Assembly (NCBI RefSeq): GCF_963169125.1
Contig: NC_084795.1
Span: forward strand, 134,085,701 to 134,149,700
Length of the DNA: 64,000 nucleotides
Reading direction: 5' to 3'
DNA from: Humulus lupulus
Taxonomy: Eukaryota; Streptophyta; Magnoliopsida; Rosales; Cannabaceae
The notes beneath the pieces were generated by a model. The model was not told the DNA's origin. It made no database searches and worked only from the letters and a program-made list of their open reading frames with translations. Made by a program: the position numbers and the translations under genes. Of the stretch, positions 54,135 through 64,000 are shown one piece after another (position 1 is the stretch's first letter; each line of letters starts with the position of its first letter).

Positions 54135-56287
54135 GTAGAGTCCCCAAATTTGCTAATATGGCTTAGGCCTTGATTAGCGTGCCTGGAGGGCAAGAAGTGG
54201 TTTATTATGTTAATGTGTGAATTTGATGAGTATGTGATCAGAAATGCATGTTTAGGTTAATTAAATATCCATGTGGGTCTTGTTTAGTTATTAGGGGCAT
54301 CTTTGTAACTTTAGCCTGTTGGGGGCATAAATGTAAATAATTGTGAATATTGTGATATATTGGTGATATATCTGTGTTGCACGATCCGGGACAATCTTAG
54401 GGAGATGTTTAGCAAGAAAGTCACAACGAGGATGAATACCCAACTCGGGGCGTGTCGAGGGGTATTTCCGAAATTAGACGTTTTATGGGGTTATCGGGAT
54501 ATGGAAATAAATATTTGGAGATATATTTGAAGTTAGAGTGTTGAGGGGGGAATATCGGGGAAATTTACCATTTTGCCCTCGGGGACGTTTTTGGTTCCCC
54601 GAGCCTTTGAAGTAACCTTACAGACTTAAGTTATGTAAAACAAAACCAAGGAAGCCTTCAGAAACTAAGGAACCAACCCAAACCTTTCTCTCTCTTTCTC
54701 TCTCTCTCTCTTTTCCTCTAAGCCATACCAAGGAGAAGTGCTGAAGATTAAGCAAGGATTTTGGCTCTAGAATTGGGGATTAGCTCAGCTTCAATTTGGG
54801 GATTGAAGCAGAGGGCTAAGGTAAGCTTTAAATTGTGATTTTAGCTATTTAATTCTGTGGTTAGTAGCTGGGTTTCTAGTTTTCTTGAAGCTTTGAGGTG
54901 GGAGATTGGAATTGGGATATGATGAGGTTTAAAGCTAGCTTCTTGTTAGGTTCTGCTGCTGAAACTGTAATAGAGCTTCTGTGGTAACTGAATTGGATTG
55001 TTAGGTTAATTTTGGGGTAAATTGGCTTGGATTTGGTGGAGAAAATGGAGGATTTTTCTGGGTTCTAAGGGTCGGGCCATGACATTGTTCTTGCTGAGCC
55101 GCGACCCTCTAGAACATTTTGGTGGCCAGGATGAAGGATGGGCCGCGGCACACCCTAGCTTGGGCCGCGGTGCGCATGCCCTGTTTTGGGGTTGAGGGTT
55201 TCTGGTTAAGGCGAGCTACGAAAATTAGTGTGCTTTTGGACTCCAAGGAGGTTTTATGCTTGGGAATCCAAAAGTTAAGGCTCAGGATTTATTTTATCAC
55301 CCGGATTGATAAAATCCATGGTCCCAGAGACTAGAATTATGACCCAAAGTAATTTAATGGGTTAGAACTTGATGGGTGGATGTTGTTGATCACGTTGTGA
55401 CTAGGTTTTCAACGAGGCTCAGACTAGGGGACTATGCTCGGGACATCGGTTCTTGGAAAGCTCGGGACACAAGTAAGAAAACTGTTGTACCCGTAGAGCA
55501 GGGTGGAGCCCTGTAGTTTGTGTTGCAAGGCACAACCCTATATGATTGTGTCGCAGGGCGTAGCATCCCATTGATTGTGTTTATACATGTTTAAGTATTT
55601 GATTAATTATTCTATATGTGCCTATATATGAATGAACGACAAGTGTCGGGAACGACGAAGGCCGAGAATGGCAAGGCCAAGTACGACATGGGGCTGGGAG
55701 CAGAGTTAAGCACGCGGAGTGCATGTTGCTAGGGTGAGACCCTATAGGATACCTAGGATATTCTCATGGTGTAGACCGTGAACCCAGAGCCTGGTAAAGC
55801 ACCTGGGACGGCATGGTCGTTTGTGTTTAGCCTATTGGCGGTTTTGTTATGTGTTAGTTGATGGATATGCATATGTTATTTTCTTGTGTGGAGTTTTCTT
55901 GTTGGGCTTTGACTCACGGGTGATCTATGGTGCAGGTAAGAGCAAGGGGAAAGTTGACCAACCATGAGTACAGAAAGTGTGAAGAGATGCGTACATGTTT
56001 GGCCTGCCTAGCTGCCACGGCCAGGGGTATTTTTGGAGATGTTTGCACTAAACTTGATTTTGTCGTTTAGTCAACTCTAATTATATTTTTGAGTTGTAAA
56101 TATTTCTAAACATTACTTCGGGATCCCAAATGTATATTGCTTTATAATTTTCAATGGATAATTATATTTTCAATTTGTATGACTTTTATTACGGTTTAGC
56201 TACACTTTTAACCTAAAACCTCAATTAGTGAGTTAATTGCACATTTAAACTCACTTAGTAATGGCCCTAAGGAGGTAGGGCGTTACA
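54135..56287 (+). repeat. 3' LTR of element D
   Basis: 2153 bases, TGTAGAGTCCCC...GTAGGGCGTTACA. It keeps the region deleted from the 5' LTR (about 55390-55960), which contains AAGCTCGGGACACAAGTAAG and a TGTGTTGCAAGGCACAACCC hairpin-like stretch. It ends with a splice-acceptor-like TGGTGCAGGTAAGAG at about 55930. Confidence 0.92.
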
Positions 56288-56292
56288 CATAA

Positions 56293-58235
56293 CTTTGGGC
56301 ATAATTTATTTGATGCCCTAAAATTATCCATTTCATTTAAAAGACATTTCTTATTGTTAAATAAAAAATTTCAGCAACTAATAATTCATTTAAAATCACA
56401 AAATTAGATTAAAAATCACTTTTTCTTCATATAAATCAGCATGTGTTAATTTGATAAAGACACTATTTAAATGTGAAATAAAATACCATTTTATTTATAT
56501 AAAAATCAAAATATCATTAGAGACATCACATGTGCATTTTAAAATATTTTTTTCAACAATTTACTCTCCAATTATATACAAAAATCATAAAGCATAATTA
56601 ACATGAAATTCATCTTTGCTTCATGTTTCTCAAATCTCAAACCGTAACCTTCATGCTCAATCAGTAACAAATCCAAACACAAACCTTAGCATACACCTAT
56701 AAACATACTTTCATCCTTACAATTAGATCACTAAAATTAAAATATTAATGACAATATAAACATAAGACTCCCATAAGGATTTTAGAAAACCATAGATGAT
56801 GCAGCATTAATACCAATATGACCATGTTTATATAATCAAAATTGAATCAAGAACAAGATCAACCATACTCTCCATCCCTTTTAAACACTCTAGGCTGAAA
56901 CCCAATACCCATGATAAAACAACTCAAATCTCTTTGCATGCTTACAAGAATATAAAGACAACATCATCACATATATTAGTAGACAAGGATTCAACACTCA
57001 ATAATAAAAAAATTTCTAATCATTTATCTTGCATCAAATCTTATTTTATACAAAAGAATTTTTATTTTTTTCATAATTTAACAATTATAAGATTCTCCCA
57101 TGATCAAAAATAAAATGATGCCATAAACCAAAACTACATAATAAAACACTTAACCAACATTCATAGGCAATATTCTCAACACAACAAGAACCCAATGACA
57201 AGAACAACAACCATAAGACAAAAGGTTCTCATTACCTCTCTTGCTAGAACTCATGGACCCAAATTAGTGGCCATCACCTTTGATCAAACCCCCCTAGGGA
57301 TTTCGAAAATCATAACAAAGAGAAGAAGAAAGTTCTTAGCATCAAGAAGATAGAAAGATTACTTAGAGGATTCAAACCACAAACCCAACAACACATACCA
57401 AAGACTTTTGAAATCCTCCTCTTCTCTTTCATTCCCTTCTTTCTTTCTTTCTTTCTTTCTTCCTTTCTTTCTCTCTCTATCTCACGCTCACACTCACTCT
57501 CTCTCTTCCTCTCTCTATGGCCCACGGCTCCCATGCTTGAATGACCTCTTCTTTTCTTTCTTTCCATTTTATCTAACCTAAGGAAATAACTAGTCCAATT
57601 AAAAAAAAGGGTAAGTTTCCTATTTGTCTTTATTTTCATTCATTTTATTATTATTTGATTTTTCTTAATTAGAGGAAAATAAAGAGTGCATAAAAGATGA
57701 CAACTCTTTTCCTATTTTAGCTAATAGTAATCCAATCAACTCACTCAATTTCTAAACCAAAAAGGAAAATAAATCCCCCACTTCCAGTATAGTCCACACA
57801 CCACACCTCTCTTTCCTCTTTATTTTATTTTATTTTTTTAATTCTTTTAATTAAATCAAATAAAAGGAAATAATGTGTAGGAAATTCTATTGCATGCTCA
57901 CCATGCACATGCACACACCCAATTGCTAAGGTGTATCACTACCTACTATGCACCTTGGTGCATTCAATCAAAACTCATTTTCTTACATAATTAAATTAAT
58001 AAATAAATAAAACAACTAATGATTAAATATACTCAATTCCTACCAAACAATTCAAACAATTAAAATATTTTTATCTCTTAACAATTAAAAATAAAACAAA
58101 GTATGAAATTAATAAACCATAAAAAAAATTTGGTGCACTAGATCTTTGAAGTCTTTAAATTTGCCAAAAGTTTCTGATTACTTCCTAAGCATTAGGTTAG
58201 TATGACCATATCTTGAGTAATGGTCAATTATTTAA
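56293..58235 (-). repeat. Old Tekay-like LTR, fragment 3 (probable)
   Basis: AT-rich sequence that resumes after the CATAA duplication. It has a CTTT/TTTC-rich run (57430-57480) and a segment of LTR style around 57230-57560 (minus strand CATGGGAGCCGTGGGCCATAG). No coding domain. An open frame at 57310-57639 on the minus strand (Arg/Glu/Lys repeat) is a by-product of the CTTT run. Confidence 0.4.
57428..57480. repeat. (CTTT)n-rich microsatellite
   Basis: TTCTTTCTTTCTTTCTTTCT followed by CT-rich sequence to about 57520. Confidence 0.85.
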
Positions 58236-60513
58236 TATAACATTCCAAAACCCCTGATAAAATAAATTACTTTGAAATGAGTGTCGGGAGTGCACGTGGA
58301 GAGATTATGTGGATTATATTATTTTTTGTAATTGAGTATGCATTATTATGTGTATAAAGACCCGCATTTTTTAAAAAGGGGCATTTTCGTAATTTTTACC
58401 ACTTGAGGGTGTATTTGTAATTATATCTGTTTATGCATTGAGACCACATTATTATGTGGATATATTTAAGATATTAGACAAGAGTCGATCCTTTCGACCA
58501 TGTTGGTGGAAAATTCACAATGGGGACCAATGCCTGGCTTGGGTTGAACGAATGGGTATTGTGGAAATTTTAAATACTACCTGTATTTCTGGTGGTGAAA
58601 TAAATGGGAGAACTATTTGTGTTTGAGTGCTTGGTGGATTAATTAGGAAATTTGAGGTGTAGTTTGATATTTAAGCCAAAAGACAAGAATGGCCTTGACC
58701 AATTTTGAACAATTTTTAGATAACCTTGACCACGACCTCTGGTAGCCATGTTTTGAACTCCTCATCTTCATCTAGTGTCTTTTTGTATAAACTTAGGCTT
58801 AGGACTTGGAAACTAAGATCAAGGGTTGGATTTTTGGAGGTTTTGGGGGTATTGGTAAGGATTGTAACTGGGATTTGCAGCTACTTAAGGTCTTCAACAA
58901 GCTTAGGGTTTCTAAATTTGAAGAGAGGTATGGAATATCTACTGTCTTCTCAGTTTCCTCTACTATTCTTGATAAAACTAATGGGGAGTTCGAGTTTAAA
59001 TTTAGAAATCGAGGATGTTAGGCGTTTTGGATGGTCAAGTAGGGTTTAGAAACATGTTTTTGTATTTGATTTAAGCTTGAATTTGAATTAAAAATCATAG
59101 AATGAGGTTGATTTTTGGATTGGGGCAAAATTGGGTTTAGAACCTTAGATTTTGCAATTGGTAATCTTGATGCATAATTTGTGTTGGGTTGGTTGTTTTG
59201 AGGTTATATATCAAATGTATAAGATGTGTTGAAGTTAACATTGATGTTGATTCTATTAAAAATAAGTTTGAATCTAATTTGGTTTGAGTTGAGAATTGGA
59301 AAATTCGCACAAAAATTAAAGGTTTGGTCTCTGACTTGTGTCGGTCGACCGACCATGTGAACTCGGTCAACCGACTTTTGGTTGGTAGGCCTAGCCACTT
59401 TGGCCAGATGGTCAACTGATCTATGCCAGCCGGTTGACTGAACCTTGCCAACAACTTAGTGCCGGGCTCATTTTTAGTGGGTTTCGATGCGTAACCCTAG
59501 GGAATCATGACCTAAGGTTCCTAAGATATATTGAGGCATTTTTAAAGAGCATTTGGAGCCTAGGAAGGCATAAAGAGAGTTGTTGGTAGGTTGTGATTTG
59601 AAGGGGAACTAAACCTACCTTACATCGTTGTGACTAGGGTTTTGTAAGGCTAAGGAAAGGAATCGCACTCAAGGTAGCTTCATCTGTAGCTCAGGATTGA
59701 GGTAAGAAAATTGGAATATGCACATAGAGCAGGGCACGGGCCCATTGTTGAGATATTATGATTATGCTTGTTTATTTGAATGTTGAATTAGGGATATGTA
59801 CCCCATTTGTTATCTAAAACAAAGAATCATTGCATTATATATATGTTGTGATTGTTGAGCAATGGGCCGTGTTCGACAACACATGCCGAATGTAAGTTGT
59901 GATAGCGTAGAGCCACAACAAGAGTGTTGTACACACTTGCTCCGCATGGACTAGAAGCTTTGTGCCCCAGTGCTGTGCCCTGCTCAGCATAGGTCGTGAA
60001 ACTGTTCATACGGTAAAATGAACATGTTTACTGCTTGTTTGTTATTAGTATGATTGATATATACTTATTTATGATTTATTGATCATGGAAGTTTGTTATA
60101 CATGCATATTATAACTTTTGTTATGCCTTATGGAGTTTCTTGCTGGTGGCTCACAAGTACTCTATGGTGCAGGTAAGGGCAAAGTGAATGCTGATCAGCC
60201 ATGACTTGGAGGGCTTTGGAGCAGCGCATACATGTTTTGCTTACTCGACTACCACAATCGAGATTTATTGAAGGACTCAGTGTAAAAGTCTGAATTTTGT
60301 CGCTTATGTCAACTATTTGTAAATTTCAATTGTAATTATGTTTTAATCAACTATTGGGATCCCATGTAAACCTTTTTACAGTCGTAATAAAATTTTAAAC
60401 CATTTTATCCAAAAAAATTATTACGTGGACTTTTATTTTATTTAAACTAAACTTTTGAGTCTAAATAACTCACTTAACGAGTTAAGCACAATTTTCAAAC
60501 ACACAGTGTAACA
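58236..60513 (+). repeat. Tekay-type LTR with TCGGTCGACCGA words
   Basis: It starts TATAACATTCCAAAACCCC (a TGTAACA start with one change) and ends AACACACAGTGTAACA after the phrase ACTCACTTAACGAGTTAAGC, the usual tail of these LTRs. It is 2.28 kb long. No matching TSD was found (TTTAA left, ACTCA right), so it may be one LTR of a deleted element rather than a clean solo LTR. Confidence 0.7.
59338..59450. repeat. TCGGTCGACCGA palindrome cluster
   Basis: TCGGTCGACCGA (59341-59352) is a 12-base palindrome. CTCGGTCAACCGAC (59362), TGGTCAACTGA (59408) and CCGGTTGACTGAACC (59430) repeat the theme within 110 bases. Confidence 0.65.
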
Positions 60514-60673
60514 ACTCAGGGTTGGTAGAGAATTAGAGTAAAGCACATCAAGCTTCTAGTCGATACTCAATCAGACTAATGACTGAGGATATGTATGTTA
60601 GTCCGCTCAGACTACTCGAAGGTGCAAAGATTTCGCCGCTCGATACTTCCAATCAGAGTTTAAGGATGCGATA
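60514..60673. other. Remnant between two Tekay-type LTRs
   Basis: 160 bases without coding sign, with TCGATACT repeated (60560, 60638) and CAGACTA repeated (60573, 60607). It might be what is left of an internal region or part of the pre-insertion site. Confidence 0.4.
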
Positions 60674-60975
60674 TGTAACATCCCAAAACTCCTAATGATT
60701 AAGAGCATGGATTAGCGTGCCGAAAGGGCACGTGGGATAAATATGTGAATTATATTAGGATATAATTGAGTATGCATGATTACATGAATTAAATATGTTT
60801 AAAGACCCATTTTTGTTAAAAATGGAATTTTTCGTAATTTTAATACGTTGAGGATATAATTGTAATTTTACATGCTATGTACTTGAGAAACCAATATTAT
60901 GTGGATATAATTGTGATATTCGGCATGAGTTGGTCCTTTTGAGCGATTTAGCAGAAAAGTCAAAACAGGGATTTA

Positions 60976-62843
60976 TGATGGGGTTTTATGCCCTAATTAA
61001 AACTCAAATTCTTTGCAATCTCATTTTATTATTAATAAAAGAATAGAAATCATTTTTTGACTCGGTCAATCACTTTGCTCACATGTTTTATTTTCATGAT
61101 TATTTGTTTAATATAAACTTCTATTAAATCCCGAGAATGTAGCTAATCTTATTTATAGTGACGTAATCACAGTGGAATATAAATATGATTATATGTTAAA
61201 AATAAGTTAGTCCTAAGATTAGTTAGTGCAAAGGATTTACACTGACTTGCCAATCTACGATATGATCTACTTACACATTACAGTGTTATGTTCTTTCTAG
61301 AACATTAGCAAAGTAGATAAGATTGGATGTATTTGTTACATCGGACTGGACCGATATTGACAGTTGATAAGATAAGTAAACATACCATTATTATCTATTC
61401 TAGTCATATCATATAGTTGACCATAGGTCAATTCAATCTCAATTCTGAGTGGTTAGTATTCTAACTGATTGTATTATTTGAGTTCTTTGACTTGTTCGTT
61501 ACCAGCATACCCTACGAACTAGCCCATACTTACATCTTCGGAACTTAGTAGTATAATTGAGTGGGAGTGTTAATCATAGATATGAACATCTATAACCTTT
61601 GATGAATAAGTGAAACAATGGTTTCCTTTTAGTTTGGTTCAAGGTGTTAAATCATAAAGATCTCATTTCAGTAATTAAATTAGTTTATTGAAATATCATT
61701 TACAAGGAACTAAGTTTCTTAAGGATAAAATACAATGAGGGGTAAAATAGTATTTTAGTCTCACCTCGTTGTAGACTGTCTATAGAGGATTGAATGACTA
61801 TTATGGTTGTAACAATGGATAATTAATAGCTTATCTCTATTTTTTATAGAGCATTCTATGAATTCAAAAGTGCAATTCCGAGTCTTTAGTGGAGTCACGA
61901 GGAATTAATAAGTTAGTAAATTAATTTGTTAGATTTATGATAACTTATTGGAGCTTGATTTCATAGGCCCATGGTCCCCATTGTACCTTGGATAAAATCA
62001 TCTAGATAGTCTAAATTAATTGATTTAATTATCAATTAGAATTATCAAAGTTGACCAGGTCAATTTTGGATAGTTTCACAGAGTTATGTAATTTTAAGAA
62101 GAAAAGAGAAATTGGGGCAGATTTATTAATTAAGATAAATTGGTATCTAAATTAATAAATAAGTTTAAATCAAGGTTCAAATTATAAATAATTAATTTGA
62201 TAAAGGATTTAAATAATTATTTAATTAATTAAATCAATAGAAAATAATACACACCTTGATTTTAAGTCCAATGGGCTTATAATAAAATGAGAAATTTCAC
62301 GGAATTTCATGGGCCTAAAGGCCATGATAATTTCGACCTAGGGCTTCAAATTGGCTATTATTTTATTGATTTTTCAATTAAATTAAATGACCTAATTGAG
62401 TCTATAAAAGGAGTACTTAGAGAGAAGTCAAACCACAAGTTTGACAAATCACAAGTCAGATTTTCTGATAGGTTTTAGATTCTCTCTAAACACAAGTCCT
62501 TTTCTAAGCCTTTTTTTTATTTTCTTTTCTTTTCTCTGTATCTATCTCATGTGTTGAGAATTTTCAACTCTAGTCTAGGTGATTCTAAGGATACATTGGA
62601 GGACCGTGAAGAAATTAGAAGAACAGTTCAGTTTCTTGATAATACTCTGCGACAGAAAGGATACAAGAGTTAGAGAAACTGAAGGAAGGACTCTTTCATT
62701 CCTCTGCGTATACTGTAAGTATTCTTATCTTTGTTTCTCTCTAAATTCAATTTTAGAAACATGTTCTAGTTTATCTCATATTAATTTGTTTAATATTTGA
62801 TCTACATGAAAAAAATAAAGATCCTGTATAAGTTTTCCTAACA
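60976..62843 (+). mobile_element. Copia solo LTR (1.87 kb)
   Basis: It runs TGATGGGGTTTTATGCCC...TTTTCCTAACA, with ATTTA on both sides (60971-60975, 62844-62848). It is the same family as 33291-35304 and collinear with it, but without the 156-base duplication. The TATA box is TCTATAAAAG at 62401. No internal sequence remains. Confidence 0.92.
62401..62410 (+). promoter_or_regulatory. TATA box of the Copia solo LTR
   Basis: TCTATAAAAGGAGTAC, matching 34705-34720. Confidence 0.65.
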
Positions 62844-63718
62844 ATTTATACCCAGCCAAGGGGTATTATAGTAATTTCACGTATTTTGGGAATTAATAGA
62901 ATATGAGATATTTTATTTTGAGGAAAATATTTTTATTTCGAAGAATAGAGGATTAATTGGGAATTATAGGTATAATTTGAGGTTTAGTGGGAATTTGGGC
63001 GAAATGACCAAAATGCCCTTAAGCTTGGTTTGGATGATAAGTTAAGGGTAGGGGGAAAATGGTCCTTTTGACCATTAGACTAAGCAAGATGGGCCAAGTG
63101 CTGGACACTTCATTCATTCATGTTCAACTATCTCTCTTTCTTTCTTCTAGTTCTTTCTCCAAGCACCCAAGATTTGTAATGAACTAATTTCTTGAAGCTT
63201 CTAAGGATTTCAAGTGGAGATTTAGTGTTTTCCTAAGGATAGAAGCTGCCTAGATTACCCTATCAGCTGGGATTTTTGAAAATTTCAGAGGAGGTAAGAA
63301 TCATTTCTTTGTTCTTCATTCTCTTTGAAGTGCTCATCATGTTCTTGATGCAATTTAGGGTTCTGAATTAATTTCTGAGTTTGAGGTTTGTTGAGTTGTG
63401 TTAATGGATAAATTTAGGTTGGGGGATAATCTTTGAAACTGTTATGTAAGATATTTTTCCTTGGGTTGTCATAAATTTGAAGTTACTTTTTTTATTTGAA
63501 GAAGGAGCTTGAGTTCAAGAGCTCCAAATTCGACTTCCTTGTTTTTTTGATGTTTTAATGATGCTTTGTTTGTGTTTCGGGATTGTAGAACTGGTTTGTT
63601 GTTGTTTAGGTATTTAAAATCTACAGGATAACATCTTGGGACCGAGTTTTGGGTCGAAATTTTCAGGAAGAAGTCGTAACTTTCGAATTTGGGAAGAACA
63701 CATTATTTATGGGTTTCT

Positions 63719-63856
63719 AGTGACGTAGCACGACCACACTAGGTTGTGGCGTGACCGTGCCAGTGTCCCAGATTTGGTAGGATTTTGAATTTGATTTGGA
63801 GTTTGGAGACTAGTGATGCGATCACACTGGTTTGGGCACAACCGCGCCAGTGCCCC
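63719..63856. repeat. CACGACC/GCGCC word cluster in the last LTR
   Basis: Two units of about 45 bases: GTAGCACGACCACAC...GCGTGACCGTGCCAGTG, ending TCCCAG, and GATGCGATCACAC...GCACAACCGCGCCAGTG, ending CCCCAG. The words are only partly palindromic. The position in the LTR matches the cluster of the LTR at 58236. Confidence 0.55.
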
Positions 63857-64000
63857 AGAAACCCTAAAATTTATGTTCCCCAAAATGTGGAATTTCTGAA
63901 TTTTGGGAATAAGGCTCGTGGTTCCGATGTTCTGTCTTGGAGCCGAGTTGGGGGGTCAAGGAATGTTTTTAGCACCCCATCAACTAGAGTTAGTAGTTCC

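Larger units (their letters stand above)
47731..56287 (+). mobile_element. Element D: structurally complete, dead Tekay chromovirus
   Basis: 5' LTR 47731-49348, primer site, gag, protease, RT, RNase H, integrase, chromodomain, PPT, 3' LTR 54135-56287. The target duplication CATAA is perfect (47726-47730, 56288-56292). It is 8.56 kb long. The 5' LTR is about 535 bases shorter than the 3' LTR through an internal deletion. Coding sequence has at least a dozen stops, and RT has lost an active-site aspartate. Confidence 0.93.
60674..64000 (+). repeat. Tekay-type LTR, split by a Copia solo LTR, running off the window
   Basis: It starts TGTAACATCCCAAAACTCC at 60674. It is related to the LTR at 58236 (AATTGAGTATGCAT, TTCGTAATTTT, GTGGATATA in the same order) but diverged. 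It is interrupted at 60976-62843 and resumes TACCCAGCCAAGGGGTAT. A splice-donor-like GAGGAGGTAAGAATC is at about 63288. A word cluster lies at 63719-63856. The end is outside the window. Confidence 0.75.

Noticed and set aside
57310..57639. Arg/Glu/Lys-rich open frame on the minus strand
   Set aside because: It is created by the CTTT/TCTC microsatellite and has no other protein character.

Overview
The window is repeat-rich nuclear DNA from a flowering plant, probably a dicot. I found no rRNA or tRNA gene, no CRISPR array and no convincing intact cellular gene. Nearly all recognisable sequence is LTR retrotransposon, nested up to three deep and broken by stops, frameshifts and deletions. The plant origin follows from the lineages present: Tekay-type chromoviruses with C-terminal chromodomains, Tat-lineage elements with two RNase H domains, an Athila-like element with a tRNA-Asp primer site, and Copia elements. 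AT-rich, SSR-rich spacers fit this. I cannot name the species.

Layout. 1-371: a terminus that looks like a CACTA DNA transposon. 372-7007: element A, a Tekay-type Ty3/gypsy copy on the minus strand (TSD TTCTT), most of its 5' LTR deleted. 7013-10428: AT-rich spacer with microsatellites and one weak exon candidate. 10429-41349: two Tat-lineage copies head to head, left copy on minus and right copy on plus, joined near 18410. The right copy's gag is interrupted at 18500-27147 by an Athila-like element (TSD GCAGA), whose right LTR carries a Tekay-type solo LTR at 23722-26365 (TSD TCTAA). The right copy's antisense accessory gene is split by a Copia composite at 33291-38023. 41349-42545: a Copia LTR and integrase remnant on minus. 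42546-44114: unassigned sequence with small tandem repeats. 44115-58235: pieces of an old LTR split by a solo LTR (44548-46562, TSD CTTTT) and by a structurally complete but dead Tekay element (47731-56287, TSD CATAA). 58236-64000: two more LTRs of Tekay type, the second hosting a Copia solo LTR (60976-62843, TSD ATTTA).

How the parts work. Each autonomous element once encoded gag (particle), protease, reverse transcriptase/RNase H (cDNA synthesis) and integrase; Tekay elements add a chromodomain for chromatin targeting. The Tat copies carry an extra gene on the opposite strand between pol and the 3' LTR, with a Transposase_28-like domain and a coiled coil. Every pol examined has in-frame stops or lost catalytic residues, so none looks active.

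The most unusual pattern is shared by otherwise different LTR families. Each carries a compact cluster of a short, mostly palindromic GC- or CG-containing word that is specific to the family: CGATATATCG, GGCCGCGGCC, GGCGCTATAGCGCC, GCCGCGGC, TCGGTCGACCGA and a CACGACC-type word.
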